From assembly GCA_025548565.1 (NCBI GenBank), contig JAJLPB010000016.1, positions 124,001-188,000 of the forward strand: a stretch of 64,000 bases of DNA. The letters run 5' to 3'. Below the pieces are notes generated by a model, which had not been told where the DNA came from, made no database searches, and saw only the letters and a list, made by a program, of their open reading frames with translations. The position numbers and the translations under genes are program-made. This DNA is from Rugamonas sp. A1-17. GTDB lineage: Bacteria; Pseudomonadota; Gammaproteobacteria; Burkholderiales; Burkholderiaceae_D. Below are positions 55,392 through 64,000 of this stretch, in pieces. Numbering within the stretch: position 1 is the stretch's first letter; each line of letters opens with the position of its first letter.

Positions 55392-55867
55392 GCGCGATAG
55401 ACATCGACACCTTCCTGGCGCTGAACCGCCTGTACGCGGAGTACGCGGCGGCGGTCGACAGCGGCGAGTGGGACAAATGGATCGACCTGTTCGTCGACGA
55501 CTGCGACTACCGCGTGACGCCGCGCGAGAACCACGAGCGCGGCTTCCCGCTGGCGACGTTGGCGCTGCTGAGCAAGGGCATGCTGCGCGACCGTGCCTAC
55601 GGCATCAAGGAGACGCTGTTCCACGATCCGTACTACCAGCGCCACGTCACCGGCGCGCCGCTGGTGGAGAAGGTGGAGGACGGCGTGATCGTGGCGCAGG
55701 CCAATTACGCGGTGTTCCGCACCAAGCTGTCGCAGGAGAGCACGGTGTTCAACGTGGGCCGCTACCTGGACCGTGTCCGCATCACGCCGCAGGGCCTGCG
55801 CTTCGAGCAGCGCCACTGCATCTACGACACCGAGATGATCGCCAACTCGCTGATCTATCCAATTTGA
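55388..55867 (+). CDS. nagH: Salicylate 5-hydroxylase small (beta) subunit
   Basis: This 159-residue protein has the NTF2-like fold of ring-hydroxylating dioxygenase beta subunits (YAAAVDSGEWDKWIDLFVDDCDY at the start). It supports the large subunit structurally. It starts in an ATGA overlap with nagG. Confidence 0.88.
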   Translation: MSAIDIDTFLALNRLYAEYAAAVDSGEWDKWIDLFVDDCDYRVTPRENHERGFPLATLALLSKGMLRDRAYGIKETLFHDPYYQRHVTGAPLVEKVEDGVIVAQANYAVFRTKLSQESTVFNVGRYLDRVRITPQGLRFEQRHCIYDTEMIANSLIYPI

Positions 55868-55877
55868 GGAGAGCACC

Positions 55878-56192
55878 ATGGCAAACAACTGGATCGACGC
55901 GGCCGCCGAGGCGGACGTGCCGGAGGACGACGTCACGTCGGTGGCGGCGGGCGGTACCGAGCTGGCCCTGTACAGCGTGGAAGGACAGGTCTACGCGACC
56001 GCCAACCTCTGCACCCACGGCAATGCGCGCCTGTGCGACGGCTTCCTCGACGGGCATGAGATCGAATGTCCTCTACACCAGGGCAAGTTCGATATCCGCG
56101 ACGGGCGCGCCAGCTGCGAGCCCGCCACCGAGGCGGTGCGCTGCTATCCCGTCAAGATTGAAAACGGCCGGGTCTACGTGGATCTGGGCTGA
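55878..56192 (+). CDS. nagAb: Rieske ferredoxin of the salicylate hydroxylase
   Basis: This 104-residue [2Fe-2S] ferredoxin has CTHGNARLCDG and CPLHQGKFD, the two Rieske ligand pairs. It carries electrons from NagAa to NagGH. It is 10 bases after nagH, preceded by GAGGAGA. Confidence 0.92.
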   Translation: MANNWIDAAAEADVPEDDVTSVAAGGTELALYSVEGQVYATANLCTHGNARLCDGFLDGHEIECPLHQGKFDIRDGRASCEPATEAVRCYPVKIENGRVYVDLG

Positions 56193-56216
56193 CCGAATAA
56201 AAACCAGGAGACAGAA

Positions 56217-57377
56217 ATGAACAAGAAATATATCGCCGCCGGTATCGCCATGATGCTGGCCGGCGCCGCACAGGCCCAGATCAAGATCGGCTTCTCGGCG
56301 CCGCTGTCAGGCCCGGTGGCCGTGGTCGGCCAGGACCAGTACGACGGCTTCATGCTGGCGCTGGAGCAGGGCGGCGGCAAGCTTGGCGGCCAGACCATCA
56401 CGGTGCTGAAGGAAGACGACCAGCTCAAGCCGGAAGTGGGCAACCAGATTGTGCGCAAGTTCATCGACAAGGAACACGTGAACGCCATCGTCGGCCTGGG
56501 CTTCTCCAATGTCCTGATGGGCAGCCACAAACTGATGGTCGATGCCGGCACCGTGGCCATCGCCACCAACGCGGGACCGTCGCCGGTGGCCGGCGCCTCG
56601 TGCGCGGCCAACGTGTTCTCAATCGCCTGGCAGAACGACGGCTCGGCCGAGAGCATGGGCAAGTTCATGCAGGAGAAGGGCTACAAGCGGGTGTACCTGA
56701 TGGCGCCCAACTACCAGGCCGGCAAGGACATGCTGCAAGGCTTCAAGCGCTACTTCAAGGGCGAGATCGTGGACGAGGTCTACACCCAGGTTGGCCAGTC
56801 CGACTACTCGGCCGAGATCGCGCAGCTGCAGTCGGCCAAGCCGGACGCGGTCTTTGCCTTCTACCCTGGCGGCATGGGCGTCAACTACATTCGCCAACTG
56901 AGCCAGGCCGGCATGATGGCCAAGCTGCCCAACTACTCGGTCTTCACGGTAGATGGCACCACCATGCCGGCGCTGCGCGAGGCGGCCGTCGGCACCACCT
57001 TCGGCGCCATGTGGGACGCGGCGCTGGATACGCCGGAAAACCGCGCCTTCGTCAGCGCCTTCAACGCCCGCTACAAGCGCCTGCCGAGCGAGTACGCGGC
57101 CACCGGCTACGACGCGGCACGCCTGCTCGATGCGGCGCTGCGCAAGGCTGGCGCGCAGGCCGGCGACAAGCGTGCGCTGGCCGCCGCCGTGAAGACGGCC
57201 GGCGCCGAGTTCAAGTCGGTGCGCGGCCCATTCCGCTTCAACAAGAACAATATGCCGGTGCAGAACTACTACGCCTTCCAGGTCGTCAGCGAAGCCGGTA
57301 AGCCGGCCGTCAAGCTGCTGGGCACTGCGCTGACGGCCCATGCCGACAGCTACCAGTCCAAATGCAGCCTGCCTTGA
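56217..57377 (+). CDS. Branched-chain-type ABC transporter substrate-binding protein
   Basis: This 386-residue periplasmic binding protein has a signal peptide (AAGIAMMLAGAAQAQI) and the Leu/Ile/Val-binding fold with IKIGFSAPLSGPVAVVGQDQ. Placed inside a salicylate operon, it more likely binds an aromatic acid than amino acids, as for related HAAT transporters in aromatic clusters. The ligand is inferred. Confidence 0.88.
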   Translation: MNKKYIAAGIAMMLAGAAQAQIKIGFSAPLSGPVAVVGQDQYDGFMLALEQGGGKLGGQTITVLKEDDQLKPEVGNQIVRKFIDKEHVNAIVGLGFSNVLMGSHKLMVDAGTVAIATNAGPSPVAGASCAANVFSIAWQNDGSAESMGKFMQEKGYKRVYLMAPNYQAGKDMLQGFKRYFKGEIVDEVYTQVGQSDYSAEIAQLQSAKPDAVFAFYPGGMGVNYIRQLSQAGMMAKLPNYSVFTVDGTTMPALREAAVGTTFGAMWDAALDTPENRAFVSAFNARYKRLPSEYAATGYDAARLLDAALRKAGAQAGDKRALAAAVKTAGAEFKSVRGPFRFNKNNMPVQNYYAFQVVSEAGKPAVKLLGTALTAHADSYQSKCSLP

Positions 57378-57388
57378 GGTAGAACGGC

Positions 57389-58312
57389 ATGACCATCCAA
57401 CTGCTATTGACGCAGCTGCTCAACGGGCTGCAGTACGGCGTGCTGCTGTTCCTGCTGGCGGCCGGCCTGACGCTGGTGTTCGGCATCATGAGCTTCGTGA
57501 ACCTGGCGCATGGCTCGCTGTACATGCTGGGCGCCTATTTCGCGGCGACCGCCTGGCAGCACACCGGCTCCTTCGGACTGGCGCTGCTGGCCGCCATCGC
57601 CGGCTGCGTGGCGCTGGGCTTTGCGCTGGAACGCGCCGCCATCTCGCGGCTGTACGGGCGCGATCACCTAGACCATGTGCTGGCCACCTTTGGCCTGGTG
57701 CTGTTCTTTAATGAGACCACCCGCATGATCTGGGGACCACAGCCGTACTTCCTGCCGCTGCCGGGCTTTTTGGAGAGCACCGTCGACCTGCTCGGCATCA
57801 GCTACCCCAGCTACCGCTTCGCGATTATCGTGGTCGGGCTGGCGGTGGCGGTCGGCGCCCATCTGCTGATGCACAAGACCCGGCTTGGCATGCTGATCCG
57901 CGCCGGCTCGGTCAATCCCGCCATGGTGTCGGCGCTGGGCGTCGACATCAAGCTGCTCAACGCGGTGCTGTTCTCGTTGGGCGCCGCGCTGGCCGGGTTG
58001 GCCGGCGTGATGGCCGGTCCCATCATGTCGATCCAGACCGGCATGGGCGAGCCAGTGCTGATCACCGCGCTGGTGGTGATCGTCATCGGCGGCATCGGCT
58101 CGGTCAGCGGCGCGTTCTATGCGGCGCTGATCGTCGGCACCGCCGACACACTGGGCCGCGCCTTTTTACCCACGCTGCTGCGCGAACTGGCCAGCCGCGA
58201 CGTCGCCAACGCCGCCGGACCGGCGCTGGCGTCGATGCTGGTGTATCTGCTCATGGCCCTGGTGTTGGCGTTACGCCCGCAAGGCCTGTTCCCGACCGAG
58301 AGGACACGATGA
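57389..58312 (+). CDS. Branched-chain-type ABC transporter permease (LivH family)
   Basis: This 307-residue inner-membrane permease has about eight helices and begins QLLNGLQYGVLLFLLAAGLTLVFGIM, the LivH signature, with NLAHGSLYMLGAY following. It follows the binding-protein gene by 11 bases and overlaps the next permease by four. Confidence 0.9.
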   Translation: MTIQLLLTQLLNGLQYGVLLFLLAAGLTLVFGIMSFVNLAHGSLYMLGAYFAATAWQHTGSFGLALLAAIAGCVALGFALERAAISRLYGRDHLDHVLATFGLVLFFNETTRMIWGPQPYFLPLPGFLESTVDLLGISYPSYRFAIIVVGLAVAVGAHLLMHKTRLGMLIRAGSVNPAMVSALGVDIKLLNAVLFSLGAALAGLAGVMAGPIMSIQTGMGEPVLITALVVIVIGGIGSVSGAFYAALIVGTADTLGRAFLPTLLRELASRDVANAAGPALASMLVYLLMALVLALRPQGLFPTERTR

Positions 58313-59318
58313 ATCCATTTAATTCCCTGCGCCGGCCGGCGACGCTGGTACCGGTGCTGCTGCTCGGCGCCCTGGCGCTGGTGCCCTGGGCCGCCGGCAT
58401 CGCCGACCAGCCGTTCTACGTGGTCTTCTTTGCCCGCATCCTGATCTACGCGATCGCCGCCAGCGCGCTGAACCTGGCGCTCGGCTTCGGTGGCCTGGTC
58501 AGTTTGGGCCACGCGCTGTTCCTCGGCATCGGTGCCTACAGTGTGGCGATTCCCGCCTATCACGGCATCGACAACGGCTGGCTGCACCTGGCGGTGTGCG
58601 TGGTGGCCTGCGGGCTGGTCGGCCTGCTGACCGGCGCCATCAGCCTGCGCACCACCGGCATCGGCTTCATCATGATCACGCTGGCGTTTGCGCAGATGGG
58701 GTATTTCGTCTTCGTCAGCCTGAAACAGTACGGCGGCGACGACGGCACGCCGATCGCCGCCACCAGCCGCTTCTTCGGCCTGGACCTGGGCCAGCCGACG
58801 GTCGCCTACACGGTCGCCTTCGTTGTACTGTGCCTGGTGATCTGGTGGTCGGCGCGGCTGCGGGTGGCGCCGTTCGGCATGGTGCTGCGCGGCGCGCGCC
58901 AGAATCCCCGCCGCATCAACGCCATTGGCCTGCGCGGCCAGCGCTATCAGCTGGCGGCCTACGTCATGTCGGCGGTGCTGTGCGGGGTGGCCGGCATGCT
59001 GCTGGCCAACCTGACCGCGTTCGCCTCGCCGGCCACGCTGAGCTGGATGGTGTCCGGCGACTTGATCGTGATGATCGTGCTCGGTGGTTTGGGCACGGTG
59101 TTCGGTCCCTTGCTGGGCGCCGTGGTGTTCATGGGCGCCGAGGAGTTGCTGAAGATGGCCACCGAATCCTGGGCCGCGATCTTCGGCCTGGCGATCTTCC
59201 TGGTGGCGCTGCTGCGCACCGCCGGCCTGGCCGGCCTGCTGGAGCAACTGGCTCCGCGCAAGGCCGCGCCGGTCCCCGCGATAGCAACCGTGGCCGTCCA
59301 CGCGGTGGAGGAACACGC

Positions 59319-59322
<4 letters not shown>
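58309..59322 (+). CDS. Branched-chain-type ABC transporter permease (LivM family)
   Basis: This 337-residue permease has LNLALGFGGLVSLGHALFLGIGAY and LRGARQNPRRINAIGL, both typical of LivM. About nine membrane helices are visible. It overlaps the neighbouring permease and ATPase genes by four bases each. Confidence 0.9.
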
Positions 59323-60067
<745 letters not shown>

Positions 60068-60071
<4 letters not shown>

Positions 60072-60790
60072 CGAATCTACTGCAAGTACGCGACGTGCAC
60101 GCATCGTACGGCCACGCGCAGGCGCTGTTCGGCGTCAGCTTCGACGTGCGGGCCGGCGAGGTGGTGACGCTGCTGGGCCGTAACGGCATGGGGCGTTCCA
60201 CCACCGTCAAATGCCTGTTCGGGATGCTGCCGTTGAAGGCCGGCGCGATCTCCTTCGGCGGCAAGCCGCTGGCTAGCCTGGCGTCGCACCACATCGCGCG
60301 GCTGGGACTGGGGCTGGTGCCGGAAGGTCGGCAAGTGTTCGCCAATCTGTCGGTGGAAGAGAACCTGGTGGCCACCGCGCGTGCGCCCCGCCATACGCAG
60401 CGCAGCCTGCAACCGTGGGACTTGGAGCGGGTCTACCGTTTCTTCCCGCGCCTGAAGGAGCGGCGCGGCAACCACGGCTGGCAGCTGTCCGGCGGCGAGC
60501 AGCAGATGCTGGCCATCGGCAGGGCGCTGATGACCAACCCGCTGCTGCTGGTGCTGGACGAGGCCACCGAAGGCCTGGCGCCCATCATCCGCGCCGAGAT
60601 CTGGGCCGCGCTGGCGGCATTGAAGGCCGAGGGCCTGTCGCAGATCGTCATCGACAAGAACGTCGGCGCCTTGCTCAAGTTCGCCGACCGCCACGTCGTG
60701 CTGGAGAAGGGCAAGGTGGTCTGGCAGGGCAGTTCGGAAGCGCTGCGCGCCGAACCGCACATCGTTCAACAATACATGGGAGTGTCGTAA
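60068..60790 (+). CDS. Branched-chain-type ABC transporter ATPase (LivF family), Walker A Arg variant
   Basis: This 240-residue ATPase has LSGGEQQMLAIGRAL and LLLVLDEATEGLAP, typical of LivF. The Walker A reads GRNGMGRST: the catalytic Lys is replaced by Arg (codon CGT). The H-loop is also atypical (IDKNVG in place of EQN). Such variants exist in some LivF relatives but may lower ATPase activity; LivG keeps a normal site. The stop overlaps nagL by one base. Confidence 0.88.
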
Positions 60791-61455
60791 TGCAGGAAAG
60801 CGCAACGCAGCTGGTGCTGCACAATTATTTTCGCAGTTCCTCCGCCTACCGCGTACGCATCGCGCTGGGCTTGAAAGGGCTGCCGTACGAGTACTTGTCG
60901 GTGCACCTGAACCGCAACGGCGGCGAGCAGTACCAGCCCGCCTTCCGCGCCCGCAATCCGCACCAGCTGGTGCCGGTGCTGAGCGACGGCGTGCTCGATA
61001 TCAGCCAGTCGCTGGCCATCATCGAATACCTGGACGAAGCCTATCCGGCCTCGCCGCTGCTGCCGTCCACGCCGGGCGAGCGTGCCCGTGTGCGTCAGCT
61101 GGCGCTGTCGATGGCCTGCGACATCCATCCGCTCAACAACCTGCGCGTGCTGAAGTACCTCACCGGGCCGATGGGCCTGGACGATGCGGCGAAGGAGGCC
61201 TGGATCGGCCACTGGCACGGCATCGGCCTGGCCGCGCTGGAAGCGGACCTGGTCCGCGACGAGCTGCGCGGCCGCTACTGCGTCGGCGACACGCCGACCA
61301 TGGCCGACTGCTGCCTGGTGCCGCAACTGTTCGCGGCGCGCCGCTTCAGCCTGGATTTGGCGCCGTTCCCGACCTTGCTGGCGATCGACGCGGCCTGCCA
61401 GCAGCTGCTGGCGTTCCAGCTGGCGCATCCGGGACGTCAGCCCGACAGCGAATAA
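60790..61455 (+). CDS. nagL: Maleylpyruvate isomerase, GST zeta type
   Basis: This 221-residue glutathione-dependent isomerase converts maleylpyruvate to fumarylpyruvate. The N-terminal SSSAYRVRIALGLKGLPYEY has the zeta-class Ser-Ser active-site motif, and QSLAIIEYLDE follows. It lies after the transporter but belongs functionally with nagI and nagK. Confidence 0.9.
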   Translation: MQESATQLVLHNYFRSSSAYRVRIALGLKGLPYEYLSVHLNRNGGEQYQPAFRARNPHQLVPVLSDGVLDISQSLAIIEYLDEAYPASPLLPSTPGERARVRQLALSMACDIHPLNNLRVLKYLTGPMGLDDAAKEAWIGHWHGIGLAALEADLVRDELRGRYCVGDTPTMADCCLVPQLFAARRFSLDLAPFPTLLAIDAACQQLLAFQLAHPGRQPDSE

Positions 61456-61498
61456 ACCGTTTCACCCCGTAGCACCTCATCCAAACTGGAGACAATTA

Positions 61499-62599
61499 AT
61501 GAAGAAAACAGCACTCGGTGGCGCCATCGCCATGATCGGCTTCCTGGCAGCTCACACCGCCACGGCGCAGAGCAACGTGACGATCTACGGCATCGTGGAC
61601 AGCGGCGTGGCCTACACCAACAACACCAACGCGGCTGGCAATTCCGTCGTCAAGGTGCCCAGCCTGACCGGCAGCTTCCCCTCGCGTCTCGGCTTCCGCG
61701 GCACGGAAGACCTAGGCGATGGCTTGCAGGCCGTGTTCGTGCTGGAAAGCGGCATCGGCATGGACACCGGCACGATGGGGCAGGGCAACCGCCTGTTCGG
61801 CCGTCAGGCCAACGTCGGCCTGAAGGGCAGCTACGGCACGCTGACCGTGGGCCGCCAGAACAACATGACCTTCCTGGCCACGCTCAAGTCGGACGTGATG
61901 GGACCTAACTTGTTCAGCATCTCCAGCATCGACCCGTACATCCCGAATGCCCGCAGCGACAACGCCGTCGGCTACCTCGGCAACTTCGCCGATTTCACCG
62001 TGGGCACGACCTACAGCTTCGGCCGAGACGCCTCCAGCGCCGGCGGCCCGGCCGCCACCAACTGCGCGGGCGAGGTGGCGGGCAACGCCAAGGCCTGCCG
62101 CCAGGTGACGGCGCTGCTGGAATATGACAACAAGCGTTTCGGCGTCACCGCCAGCTACGACATCATGTATGGCGGTGCCGGCGCCGCAGCCGGCCTGACC
62201 ACCAGCGACAGCAACGACCGCCGCACCACGCTGAACGGCTACGCCATGGCAGGCGACGTACGCATCGGCGCCGGCGTCATGGCGCGCAGGAAGACAGCGG
62301 CCACGCAGGCCAATAACCTGGAGTCCAATCTGATCTACGTTGGGGCCAGCTACCCGCTGCTGCCTTTGATGACGCTGGATGGACAGGTGGCGCGCCACGA
62401 CGTCAAGGACAGCGGCAATGATTCCACGCTGGCGGTACTGCGGTTGACGTACTATCTGTCCAAGCGTACCGCGGTCTACGGCTCGATCGGCTACATGAAG
62501 AACGCCGGCCAGGCCGCCATTGCGCTCGATGCGGGCGGCACGGTGGGCACGGGTATGAACCAATCCGGCGTTTCGACCGGCATCCGCCACTCATTCTAA
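61499..62599 (+). CDS. Gram-negative porin, Burkholderiales type
   Basis: This 366-residue outer-membrane porin has a signal peptide ending HTATAQS and the typical start NVTIYGIVDSGVAYTNN. The RLGFRGTEDLGDGLQAVFVLESG block and the final aromatic residue of STGIRHSF are characteristic. It may admit the aromatic substrate of the operon. The ATG at 61499 follows CTGGAGAC. Confidence 0.92.
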   Translation: MKKTALGGAIAMIGFLAAHTATAQSNVTIYGIVDSGVAYTNNTNAAGNSVVKVPSLTGSFPSRLGFRGTEDLGDGLQAVFVLESGIGMDTGTMGQGNRLFGRQANVGLKGSYGTLTVGRQNNMTFLATLKSDVMGPNLFSISSIDPYIPNARSDNAVGYLGNFADFTVGTTYSFGRDASSAGGPAATNCAGEVAGNAKACRQVTALLEYDNKRFGVTASYDIMYGGAGAAAGLTTSDSNDRRTTLNGYAMAGDVRIGAGVMARRKTAATQANNLESNLIYVGASYPLLPLMTLDGQVARHDVKDSGNDSTLAVLRLTYYLSKRTAVYGSIGYMKNAGQAAIALDAGGTVGTGMNQSGVSTGIRHSF

Positions 62600-62614
62600 T
62601 CAGGAGACCAGATC

Positions 62615-63082
62615 ATGCGTGCACACGTGTTTAAAGTTATCTTCGCCTGGTTGTTCATGTCTTCGTTCTTCGGCGCGATGGCGGCCGACCAGCAGGCTGC
62701 GTCGAAGGACGAGGCGGTGGCTATGGTCAAGAAGGCCGTCGGCTACATCCGCCAGAACGGCAAGGACAAGGCGCTGGCCGAATTCAGCCGGCCGAAAGGC
62801 CAGTTCGTCGACCGCGACCTGTACATCGCCGCGCTGGACCTGAACGGGCTGATGCTTGCCCACGGTGCCAATCCCAGGCTGATCGGCAAGAACCTGCTCG
62901 ATATCAAGGACGTCAACGGCAAGGCCTTTGTGCGCGAGCAGATCGCGATGGCCAAGACCAAGGGCAGCGGCTGGGTCGAGTTCGAATGGGTCAATCCGGT
63001 CAGCCAGAAGATTGAACCCCGCGCCACCTACCTTGAGCGGATCGACGACTATTTCGTCCTGAGTGGCGTGTACAAGAATTAG
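62615..63082 (+). CDS. Exported single-Cache-domain protein
   Basis: This 155-residue protein has a signal peptide (VIFAWLFMSSFFGAMAAD) and one sCache-type sensor domain (DEAVAMVKKAVGYIRQNGKDKALAEF, then DLYIAALDLNGLMLAHGANPRLIGKN). Stand-alone periplasmic Cache proteins may bind small organic acids. It follows the porin by 15 bases and is probably the last gene of the salicylate operon. Confidence 0.8.
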   Translation: MRAHVFKVIFAWLFMSSFFGAMAADQQAASKDEAVAMVKKAVGYIRQNGKDKALAEFSRPKGQFVDRDLYIAALDLNGLMLAHGANPRLIGKNLLDIKDVNGKAFVREQIAMAKTKGSGWVEFEWVNPVSQKIEPRATYLERIDDYFVLSGVYKN

Positions 63083-63497
63083 GTTGAACCAGGGCATGCC
63101 AAGGCCGCCAGAACGGCCTGGCTTCAGCTTCGGCCGGCGGTATATAGCCTCGCATCACGCCGCGCAAGCCAGCGCGGCGCATCATTATGTTGGAGTGCGA
63201 CGGCCGATATGAACATCACTAACTTGGGTCTTGATTGACTTACGTCCCAAGTCTATTGTTCACCGAGCCTGCAAATAATTGGTTCTTAACGGTTTTTCCC
63301 CAATTCCTCTTCTATCCCGTTCATGAACCGGGTCTCGATTGAATTGCGATGTCGAGCGTGTCGCATCATCTCTGCACCAAGGAGACCAGTGATTAAATGG
63401 GGTTATTAAGTAGACAATAATCAAGACAGGCAGGTTGGATTGAATAGGACGCTAATGGCTGATGATGCGTCTAAGTGCGGCGTGCCAAAGCATCGCC
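63083..63497. other. AT-richer spacer after the salicylate operon
   Basis: No gene is supported here. A GC hairpin (63158-63179) follows the Cache gene. Further on, ACTTGGG (63222-63228) and CCCAAGT (63246-63252) form a spaced inverted repeat. The right half is AT-rich and may hold control elements I cannot assign. Confidence 0.5.
63158..63179 (+). terminator. GC-rich hairpin after the Cache gene
   Basis: CGCCGCGC and GCGCGGCG form a perfect 8-bp stem with a 6-base loop, 76 bases after the last stop. There is no T-run, so termination is plausible but unproven. Confidence 0.4.
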
Positions 63498-63986
63498 TCA
63501 GTGAGATAGGATGCGACCTATCAAGACCAGCCCGCCTTCATCACTGACATGGATCTTGTACAACTCTCCAATTGGCGTAGCCGACACTCCGATTGTCCAG
63601 AGAATCCTCTCAACGTGCTCGGCAAGCTGGTCCAGGTCGGCCACAGAGCTCCAGCGCGTACGATACTCATAATGTCGCGCCAAATCCTTGGCGAACAGCA
63701 TAGCCCAGTCGAGCAAATTCGCAGCCTCCAAGACCTTCACAACCAACGCGTAGTCATTGAGCGCGCCCCCTTCGGCTGCGGCAAAGCCGGCTAATGTGGC
63801 AACGCTGCCGAGCAGCGTGTCCAGCGGGCCAGCAGCATCAACTGTCAGATTGTCGACGTTATGGTGACTTGTAAATCCACTACGAACTAGCAGCAGCTGA
63901 CTGAGCGCAGCGGTGATATTGGACGCTAGCTCGTTTTGCGCTTCGCCATCCAGCGGCACAGCCTCCATTTCCTCATGGGTAGCCAC
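63498..63986 (-). CDS. Hypothetical protein
   Basis: I do not recognise this 162-residue protein. It has no signal peptide; the sequence is mainly helical and acidic, with RTRWSSVADLDQLAEHVERIL near the C-terminus and a basic-poor N-terminus (MATHEEMEAVPLDGEAQNEL). It appears less GC-rich than the upstream operon, so it could come from a mobile source. Its neighbours lie beyond the window. Confidence 0.5.
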   Translation of the reverse strand: MATHEEMEAVPLDGEAQNELASNITAALSQLLLVRSGFTSHHNVDNLTVDAAGPLDTLLGSVATLAGFAAAEGGALNDYALVVKVLEAANLLDWAMLFAKDLARHYEYRTRWSSVADLDQLAEHVERILWTIGVSATPIGELYKIHVSDEGGLVLIGRILSH

Positions 63987-64000
63987 GGCCCCCGCATATT

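Overview
The window looks like a chromosomal stretch of a GC-rich betaproteobacterium, most likely an Oxalobacteraceae member of the Massilia/Duganella type. This is inferred from the nag-style salicylate-to-gentisate operon, the Burkholderiales-type porin, the PaoABC, CusCBA and PepSY gene styles and the FNR-type regulatory sites. I saw no tRNA, rRNA, CRISPR array or insertion sequence.

Layout. 0-4.1 kb: tail of a DUF455 gene, then a periplasmic molybdenum aldehyde oxidoreductase operon (paoABC). 4.2-6.4 kb: a chemoreceptor with tandem HAMP-like repeats and a terminator. 6.5-7.8 kb: a PepSY membrane protein behind a Fur box. 7.85-9.35 kb: a decayed pair, an AraC regulator without its N-terminal half and an FAD monooxygenase split by one in-frame stop. 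9.4-13.7 kb: a four-gene operon (eRF1-like protein, beta-CASP metallo-hydrolase, AMP-phosphorylase-like enzyme, archaeal-style PRPP synthetase) behind a perfect FNR box. 13.7-26.4 kb: a copper region with an OprC-type TonB receptor, PepSY and DUF2946 partners, a hybrid histidine kinase and CusCBA efflux. 26.5-33.2 kb: a seven-gene leftward operon (universal stress protein, PPOX-fold protein, HlyD adaptor, two ABC ATPases, two ABC-2 permeases) divergent from a DUF2892 gene; both have FNR-type promoters. 33.3-36.6 kb: polysaccharide deacetylase, then a phospholipase-D-like protein paired with a DUF2278 protein.

37.4-47.5 kb holds the most striking content: a complete minimal enediyne cassette, pksE (KS-AT-ACP-KR-DH-PPTase), the TEBC thioesterase, unbL, unbV and unbU, in one tightly packed rightward unit. 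Four more co-directional genes (TfoX-like, SCP2-like, diheme cytochrome c and an unknown) follow with almost no spacing up to 50.3 kb. The 774 bases upstream of pksE are AT-richer and carry a repeated motif that forms a long hairpin.

50.3-63.1 kb: a LysR regulator divergent from a salicylate 5-hydroxylase/gentisate operon (nagAa, nagI, nagK, nagG, nagH, nagAb) that also contains a branched-chain-type ABC transporter (five genes), maleylpyruvate isomerase (nagL), a porin and a small Cache protein. Together these would import an aromatic acid, hydroxylate it to gentisate and cleave it to fumarate and pyruvate. 63.1-64 kb: an AT-richer spacer and one unrecognised leftward gene.

A second theme is oxygen-responsive control. 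Three promoters share an FNR-type box followed at exactly 22 bases by a -10-like hexamer, the geometry of class II FNR activation, and they link the nucleotide-salvage operon, the stress/exporter operon and the DUF2892 gene.
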